Shown here one piece after another: positions 6,819 to 11,483 of a stretch of 11,483 nt of DNA. Every line of letters begins with the position of its first letter. The stretch's first letter is position 1. Position numbers and translations under genes: made by a program. The notes below the pieces were generated by a model. It searched no databases. It worked only from the letters and a program-made list of their open reading frames with translations, and had not been told where the DNA came from. The DNA comes from Desulfotomaculum sp. Lineage in GTDB: Bacteria; Bacillota; Desulfotomaculia; Desulfotomaculales; Nap2-2B. The DNA is taken from assembly GCA_003485325.1 (NCBI GenBank), contig DMZI01000023.1, positions 1 to 11,483 of the forward strand, written 5' to 3'.

Positions 6819-7082
6819 TTAAAAAATATCACCTTCAATATCGGAACCTTTAAGAAGCCAGCGGATAAAGAAACCTGAGAGTTTAAAATAAAGGTCGGCC
6901 GGATTAGGCAGCCTGACCCCCATGATCAGGGTAATGCTGAGCGCCGCGGCAAACAGCATGAATATCGAAAAAGCAATAAGTTCCCTCCGCTGCCCGCTTT
7001 TAATCAGGGGCCGCGCCTGTAGCCAGAATACTATAACAAGGGTTAAGAAAACTGCGACAGCATGAAAAATCGTAATTGCCAA
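6819..7082 (-). CDS. Small two-transmembrane protein, possible germinant-receptor D subunit
   Basis: An 87-residue hydrophobic protein with membrane segments at about residues 5-22 and 35-55, a short basic loop between them (KSGQRRE), and a third amphipathic or hydrophobic stretch at about 63-77. It has no signal peptidase motif. It is the last gene of the ger operon: its TTG start lies 2 bases past the gerAC stop, and the likely ribosome binding site (GAAGGCGG) is inside the end of gerAC, which suggests translational coupling. Bacillus ger operons often carry small two-membrane-segment proteins called D subunits that modulate receptor function. Size, topology and position fit that role, but I cannot show homology. 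The alternative is an unrelated small membrane protein. The gene itself is well supported by spacing and composition. Confidence 0.65.
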   Translation of the reverse strand: MAITIFHAVAVFLTLVIVFWLQARPLIKSGQRRELIAFSIFMLFAAALSITLIMGVRLPNPADLYFKLSGFFIRWLLKGSDIEGDIF

Positions 7083-7084
7083 AT

Positions 7085-8281
7085 TTAACCGCCTTCTTTT
7101 CTAAGAACCGGCCGTGAGGTTTCAAGACCGGTATTTCTTACCGCTGCGCTGACGTCAAGGTATATTTCCGCGTTGGAGAACATATCGTCCCAGCGGGGGC
7201 CGATTTCGGGCCAGGTTTTCTTATACTTTTTGTGGTAAGCTTCCCCGAAGCCGAAAACGTCGGTTCCATACTCGCCCTGCGCTTTACGGATTGCCTCTTG
7301 GACAAGTCTTTCAATTTCTCCGTTTATATTTTGCTCGATTCTTTTCAAAGTCTTCATATTGTATATGTTTTCAGTTCCCCGCTGCTCGACGATATTGCCC
7401 AGCACATCTGTTTTAACAAAAATTTTTAAATTATTTTTCTCCTGTACGGGATCAATCCGGATTGTCCACCGGAGAGGTTCATAGGAGAGTTCCTTTCCAG
7501 CCTGTAATCCCGGTGCGGCAATGACCATTCCTTTTTGTTTTGTGTAGACGCTGCGGAGTAATCTGAACCCTTTGGTTTCTTCCTCGTTCAGGAACCCGAC
7601 AAGCTTGTCGCCTTTAAAGACGGCCAGTCCTTTCAGATCCGGGACCGGTACTTGCTCACTCTTGCCCGTTGGTCCTATGGTCAGATTTCCTTTCTTCAAA
7701 GTGATCTGCGGGACTGCCGCTTCGATGCCCTGTCTGTAAATGTCCCGGACAAAACGGATAAATTGCACGCCGATCCCGTTTTCTATCGTTGTTTTATCTA
7801 GGTATTGCGAAATTGTCCTTTCTATCAAGGGCCTGCCCTTTTCAAAGATCTCCCGCGCCTCCCCGGATGAGACGAAAACCCAGGACGCCTCTCTTGTTTG
7901 AAAAATACGGTAATTGAAATTGAGAACGTCTCTGAGTCCCTGCTCCGCCGCCCTTTTTCCAAAAATAATCACAAGGTTGTGCCCTAAGGAAATCCTCCTG
8001 GAAAGCCGCATGTTTATTTTATTTTGCGCTTCGTAAATAGTTTTCCCTTTTTCCGAGACAACAATGAAATTTCCCATCCCCATGGTAGGACTTGTACCGC
8101 CCCCTAAAAGGTTGACGCTGGAGGGAAGGGCTATATCCAGGGTCAGCTCTACCTCGCCGTCAGGCGTCTTATCAATACCGGTTCCCAGGACAATCGCTAT
8201 GCTATTCAGTTCATTCAGGTCCCAGCAGCCTCCTGTAAACAGCAAAGTCAGCAGCAGGAGGCAAATGACCGCCTTCTTCAC
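7085..8281 (-). CDS. gerAC: Spore germination lipoprotein, GerAC family
   Basis: A 398-residue lipoprotein forming the C subunit of a GerA-type germinant receptor on the outer face of the spore inner membrane. The N-terminus is a lipoprotein signal (MKK, hydrophobic core, TGGC lipobox), with lipidation expected at C19. The CWDLNELN just after it is a family hallmark. The remainder is the usual N-terminal domain followed by the Spore_GerAC domain (about 215-385), ending in a hydrophilic tail. Length is typical. The start is GTG at 8281-8279, overlapping the gerAB stop by 4 bases (GTGA), so coupling is expected. The gene symbol names the family; which germinant is sensed cannot be read from the sequence. 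Confidence 0.94.
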   Translation of the reverse strand: MKKAVICLLLLTLLFTGGCWDLNELNSIAIVLGTGIDKTPDGEVELTLDIALPSSVNLLGGGTSPTMGMGNFIVVSEKGKTIYEAQNKINMRLSRRISLGHNLVIIFGKRAAEQGLRDVLNFNYRIFQTREASWVFVSSGEAREIFEKGRPLIERTISQYLDKTTIENGIGVQFIRFVRDIYRQGIEAAVPQITLKKGNLTIGPTGKSEQVPVPDLKGLAVFKGDKLVGFLNEEETKGFRLLRSVYTKQKGMVIAAPGLQAGKELSYEPLRWTIRIDPVQEKNNLKIFVKTDVLGNIVEQRGTENIYNMKTLKRIEQNINGEIERLVQEAIRKAQGEYGTDVFGFGEAYHKKYKKTWPEIGPRWDDMFSNAEIYLDVSAAVRNTGLETSRPVLRKEGG

Positions 8282-9375
8282 GGCTTGCCCCCTTTCCCTG
8301 TGATCACGGCCCAGAGGAGGAATAGAAAGGGGCCGAGGGTAAGGTAACCCAGCCCGTGCGGCCCGCCCCAGACAAATCCCATAAAGTTATAGAGATGGGG
8401 AATGTTGGGATGCAGAAAAAATGAAAAACAGGCCAGGAAAATGCCGATTGGGATAATCAGGCTTCGGTAATCATCCAGGCCGATCAACTGCGCGGCTCCA
8501 AGCGATACCGTCCAGTGGTAGAGGGTGATTTTCAGGATCGAACTGGCAATCCAGATAACCATGATCAGGACTTCCAGCCTTTCAAAAAAGCCGGCCAGGT
8601 GAATCATTCTGGCGCCGTATAAAACCGGCGCCAGAGTGTGGGCCGCCAGGTCGGGGCCGAGGATGGCCATTGTTACGAAAGCGACCAGTTCAAATATGAA
8701 AAAGCTCAACAGGATGCCTTTTGAAGACGTCCGCAGCGCCTCTTTAGGCTGGTTCAGAAAGGGAAGCAGAACTGATATTTCAATAACCTGGGAGAACCAG
8801 AACATCGGAGCCAGTGAACCCTTGAAAATAGGAAGCAGCCCTTTTTCGAAGACCGGAGTCAAGTTGGTCAGATCGAACTCTCTGGTTGAAAGCAGGGAGA
8901 GGAGGATTATGATAAATAGAATGAAAGGGAGAAAGATTACGGAAATCCTGGCTATGCACTCCAGTCTGTGATAGGCGATAAATGTGCTGGTGACCGAAAA
9001 TAAGATTATAAATGCTACCAAAGGTGTTCTGGGCATGAGACCGGAGACCAGCAAAGACGTTATTTCGCGCGTGGTATCGGAGGCGAAGTTGAACCAGCCC
9101 CAGGCGTAATAGATTGCCATGATTGTTCCGAAATACCGGCCGAAGATGATCAGAAACACTTCGAAAAGCGTTTTTCCCGGAAAGCGGCTGGTTAAGCTTA
9201 CCCAGCACCAGGCGCTGAAAAGCCCCCCGGCCAGCGCAACGATATTGGAAATCCAGGCGTCCTGGCGGGCAAGCAGAAATGTTACGCCGGGGGCTAAGAG
9301 CAGGCCTTCGGAAATGAAATTGATTACCAGGAGCGACAAAGCCTGCCTGTTGTCGATTTTTTCATCCTTGATCAT
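8278..9375 (-). CDS. gerAB: Spore germination permease-like protein, GerAB family
   Basis: A 365-residue integral membrane protein with about ten hydrophobic segments along its whole length. It belongs to the GerAB/endospore germination permease family of the APC superfamily. As the B subunit it is thought to bind the germinant in the membrane. The N-terminus, KIDNRQALSLLVINFISEG, is typical: a short cytoplasmic start followed by a first membrane helix. The ATG at 9375-9373 overlaps the gerAA stop by 4 bases (ATGA). GGGAGG lies about 10 bases upstream, inside gerAA. Length and membrane pattern are normal, with no sign of decay. Confidence 0.94.
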   Translation of the reverse strand: MIKDEKIDNRQALSLLVINFISEGLLLAPGVTFLLARQDAWISNIVALAGGLFSAWCWVSLTSRFPGKTLFEVFLIIFGRYFGTIMAIYYAWGWFNFASDTTREITSLLVSGLMPRTPLVAFIILFSVTSTFIAYHRLECIARISVIFLPFILFIIILLSLLSTREFDLTNLTPVFEKGLLPIFKGSLAPMFWFSQVIEISVLLPFLNQPKEALRTSSKGILLSFFIFELVAFVTMAILGPDLAAHTLAPVLYGARMIHLAGFFERLEVLIMVIWIASSILKITLYHWTVSLGAAQLIGLDDYRSLIIPIGIFLACFSFFLHPNIPHLYNFMGFVWGGPHGLGYLTLGPFLFLLWAVITGKGGKP

Positions 9376-11075
9376 TTACTCGAAACCTCCCGGTTAGGCG
9401 GATCGGCCGGAGGCTGCGGTATCTGACCGGAAGACTCCCGCCTCAGGTTGCCGGATAAAAAGCGCGGCCTTTTCAGCATTGCCCACCAGGGAACGCGGCA
9501 GAAGGTATCCTGCTGCCAGTTGTCGCTTAAAGGGGCAACCGGATACAGGTAAGGAACTCCGAAAGAGCGCAGGCTGGCCAGGTGAATGAAAAATAATAAA
9601 AGCATGATAATAAACCCCGGCAGGCCCATTACCGAGGCTGCAATGATGATTGGAAAGCGGATCAGGCGAAAAGCGATCGTTGACGAGTAAAGGAAGGAGA
9701 AGGAAGCGATTGCTGAGATTGGGACGATGATAACAGTTGCCGCAGATACTATGCCGGCGCGTACGCCCGCCTCGCCCAGCACAACAGCGCCTACTATGCT
9801 GACCGCCTGGCCGAGTGTCTGCGGCATCCGCAAACCGGCCTCACGCAGGATTTCAAAAGTTATTTCCATCAGGAAGACCTCCACGAAAAGGGGAAAGGGC
9901 ACCATCTCCCGCTGGGCAATGAAGCTCAGCAGCAGGGATGTTGGCAGCAGTTCCGAGTGATAGGTGGAAAGGGCGATGTACAGCGCAGACCCTGAAATGG
10001 ACAGGAAGAAGTTGATAAGACGCAGTATTCTAACCGCGGAGGAAAACATGAAGCGCTGATAGTAGTCCTCCGGGTTCTGAAAGTATTCGATGAAGAGGGC
10101 GGGAACGGTCAATACAAAGGGTGTGCCGTCAAGAATAATGGCCACCCGCCCTTCCATCAGCTTGGAGGCGACCTTGTCCACCCGGTCGCTGTGAAAAACC
10201 GTCGGAAAGAGGCTGTACGCGCTGTCTTCGATAAATTCCTCGATCTGTCCGCCTTCCAGCGCCCCGTCGATATCAATCCTGCTCAGCCTCTGCCTTGCTT
10301 CTTGAAGGATTTTTGGATTAACTATTCCCTCGATATAAATTAAGGCCAGGTCTGTTCTGTTAACCCGCCCGATCTTGGATGTTTCGACTTTCAGAGCCGG
10401 GTTTTTAATTCTCCGGCGCAGGAGCGAGGTGTTGGTATACAGGTCTTCCACAAAGGCCTCGCGTGAGCCGCGTATTGACCGGTCGGAGGGGGATTCGCTG
10501 ATATCCCTTGTTTTATAGCCTCTTGTGTCAAAGATCAGGGCTTTTGAAGAGCCTTCCACGAGCAGGACGGCCTCGCCGGAAAGAATGTGATCGACAATAG
10601 TTTGCGCCTGGTTCGCTTCTTCAGTTTCGGTGACATCGGCGCCAATGTTCTTAATATATTCAAATGCTTGTTCGATAGAAATCTTATAATTGGTTGCCGG
10701 TTGCCCGAAGTTAGTCTTCAGCGGAATCAGGATCTCCTTACTCAAGCGTTCGCTGCTGGAGAGCGCATCTACGTAGATTAGAGCCAGGCGGATTTCCCTG
10801 TTTTGCCCCAGGGTAAATTCGTGGAAAACGACGTCATCGCAGTTTTTAAAAATCGCCTTGAGTATCCGGAGATTTTTTGGCAAAGAACCTGTTAAGGCCA
10901 GATTCAGCCAGTCCGGTTGTGTGACAGAGGAACTGATTTCCGGCAGCTGTTCTTCGGCGCCCGTATTTTGTGAGCTGTTCCGCCCGGGATTGCTTGGGAC
11001 GCCGGGATTTTGCCGCACTGTATTTTTTTGAGCGCCTTTTTTTGGGGGCCGGCTTTTCCAGCGGATTCTAAACAA
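9372..11075 (-). CDS. gerAA: Spore germination protein, GerAA family
   Basis: A 567-residue A subunit of a GerA-type germinant receptor, the first gene of the operon. Residues 1-55 are a basic, then S/N/P/Q-rich and probably disordered extension. A soluble domain runs from about 56 to 330 and contains the family motif RGSREAF (202-208) and, near its end, the GRVAIILDGTPF segment. Several membrane segments then span about 340-510, including the conserved FPLFVEVFLMEITFEILREA and GQAVSIVGAVVLGEAGV stretches. A 40-residue hydrophilic, proline-rich C-terminal tail follows. The start is TTG at 11075-11073, chosen for AAAGGA 8 bases upstream and because MFRIRWKSR begins the basic N-terminus. Expression in the forespore (sigma-G) is known for the family, but I did not find a convincing sigma-G promoter upstream. 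Confidence 0.94.
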   Translation of the reverse strand: MFRIRWKSRPPKKGAQKNTVRQNPGVPSNPGRNSSQNTGAEEQLPEISSSVTQPDWLNLALTGSLPKNLRILKAIFKNCDDVVFHEFTLGQNREIRLALIYVDALSSSERLSKEILIPLKTNFGQPATNYKISIEQAFEYIKNIGADVTETEEANQAQTIVDHILSGEAVLLVEGSSKALIFDTRGYKTRDISESPSDRSIRGSREAFVEDLYTNTSLLRRRIKNPALKVETSKIGRVNRTDLALIYIEGIVNPKILQEARQRLSRIDIDGALEGGQIEEFIEDSAYSLFPTVFHSDRVDKVASKLMEGRVAIILDGTPFVLTVPALFIEYFQNPEDYYQRFMFSSAVRILRLINFFLSISGSALYIALSTYHSELLPTSLLLSFIAQREMVPFPLFVEVFLMEITFEILREAGLRMPQTLGQAVSIVGAVVLGEAGVRAGIVSAATVIIVPISAIASFSFLYSSTIAFRLIRFPIIIAASVMGLPGFIIMLLLFFIHLASLRSFGVPYLYPVAPLSDNWQQDTFCRVPWWAMLKRPRFLSGNLRRESSGQIPQPPADPPNREVSSK

Positions 11076-11181
11076 GGAGTATTTCCTTTCTGTTAAAGAA
11101 TACCCTGTTAAGTTAGTGTTTGCATTTTATGCTGGAATATGTATTTTAAGGAAGAAATAAACCTAAGGAAGAATTAAAAGT

Positions 11182-11217
11182 AAAAAGCCTTCCTTCCGGG
11201 TTCTCCGGAGAAAGGCT
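11182..11217 (-). terminator. Intrinsic terminator on the - strand, upstream of gerAA
   Basis: Read on the - strand, AGCCTTTCTCCGG (11217-11205) folds back on CCGGAAGGAAGGCT (11199-11186) with a short AGAAC loop and small internal mismatches, followed by TTTTTA and a T-rich tract. It ends transcripts coming from the right, including any RNA made from the repeat copy 32 bases upstream, and insulates the ger operon. On the + strand no T-run follows. The 11076-11181 stretch between it and gerAA is the AT-rich ger leader. Confidence 0.75.
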
Positions 11218-11248
11218 CTGTAAGGAGAAAAAGAGGTTTTAAACTATC

Positions 11249-11483
11249 CTATCCTGAAAATAAGTATCCGATAGGCACGGCAATATCAACGCTCACTCCG
11301 GTGCTTAAGCACCGACAGCAGCACGGCTTTCTTCGGACCGGACTAGCGGCGCTGCAAAGGCGGCATATGAATAATTAACAACATCGCCCAGCAAACGGCG
11401 GCACGAAGAACGCAACACCCAACAGCACAGGAGAGCCGCTGGTTTCGCACCTAAAGTCCGGGAACCCCCGCATCGCCGGCTGC
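11249..11483 (-). repeat. Structured repeat element, right copy, inverted relative to 1-286
   Basis: The reverse complement matches the left copy in the same order: GCAGCCGGCGA at the window edge (11473-11483), the 22-base identical block 11430-11451, the 38-base identical block 11331-11368, GAGTGAGCG (11290-11298), and the terminus TTTTCAGGATAG (11260-11249). The hairpin GGTGC-TTAA-GCACC (11313-11300) is the perfectly paired counterpart of the G·U-containing stem at 221-233. TGTC/GATA (11317-11314 with 11287-11284) corresponds to TGTC/GACA in the left copy, again with pairing kept. The segment 11370-11429 has no similarity to its left counterpart. The element runs off the window, and no protein of its own is visible here. 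Confidence 0.65.

Noticed and set aside
11076..11181. Sigma-G promoter for the ger operon
   Set aside because: GCATA and CATATT-like pieces occur on the - strand, but none are paired at the right spacing, so I do not claim one although sigma-G control is expected for the family.

Overview
The window looks like a chromosomal segment of an anaerobic, endospore-forming Clostridia, most like the Peptococcaceae group (Pelotomaculum/Desulfotomaculum type). The reasons are a tricistronic gerA-type germinant-receptor operon, a long DHH-CBS-CCA fusion of the kind known in that group, an archaeal-type (class V) fructose-1,6-bisphosphate aldolase/phosphatase, roughly 50% G+C, frequent TTG/GTG starts and strong AGGAGG-like ribosome binding sites. 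The assignment rests on protein resemblance only.

Layout. Positions 1-567 hold no protein gene. They carry two structured repeat-like elements that share a 3' terminus of the form TTTT(C/T)AGGATAG. From 568 to 4842 a + strand cluster encodes a tRNA nucleotidyltransferase fused to DHH and CBS domains, a small site-2-type membrane metalloprotease, and tryptophanyl-tRNA synthetase. The synthetase has a four-cysteine motif suggesting an iron-sulfur cluster. From 4861 to 5459 there is a promoter, a compact four-way-junction leader resembling a NiCo (czcD) riboswitch, an overlapping intrinsic terminator, and the 3' remnant of a cation diffusion facilitator (CDF) gene that has lost its N-terminal half and is frameshifted. 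A palindromic bidirectional terminator (5490-5530) separates this from the - strand half.

The - strand half, in transcription order, starts at the right edge with another copy of the left-end element (11249-11483, inverted) and an intrinsic terminator (11182-11217). Then come gerAA, gerAB and gerAC with 4-bp overlaps, a two-transmembrane 87-residue protein that may be a receptor D subunit, and finally the class V FBPase.

How it fits together: the + cluster handles tRNA 3'-end maturation and tRNA charging, with an accessory membrane protease. The - operon builds the inner-membrane receptor that senses germinants in the spore. FBPase serves gluconeogenesis in an organism growing on non-sugar substrates. 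The signals most worth a second look are the apparently orphaned metal riboswitch, the inverted pair of structured elements bracketing almost the whole window, and the Fe-S motif in TrpRS. No complete new defence or mobile system with its own proteins is visible.
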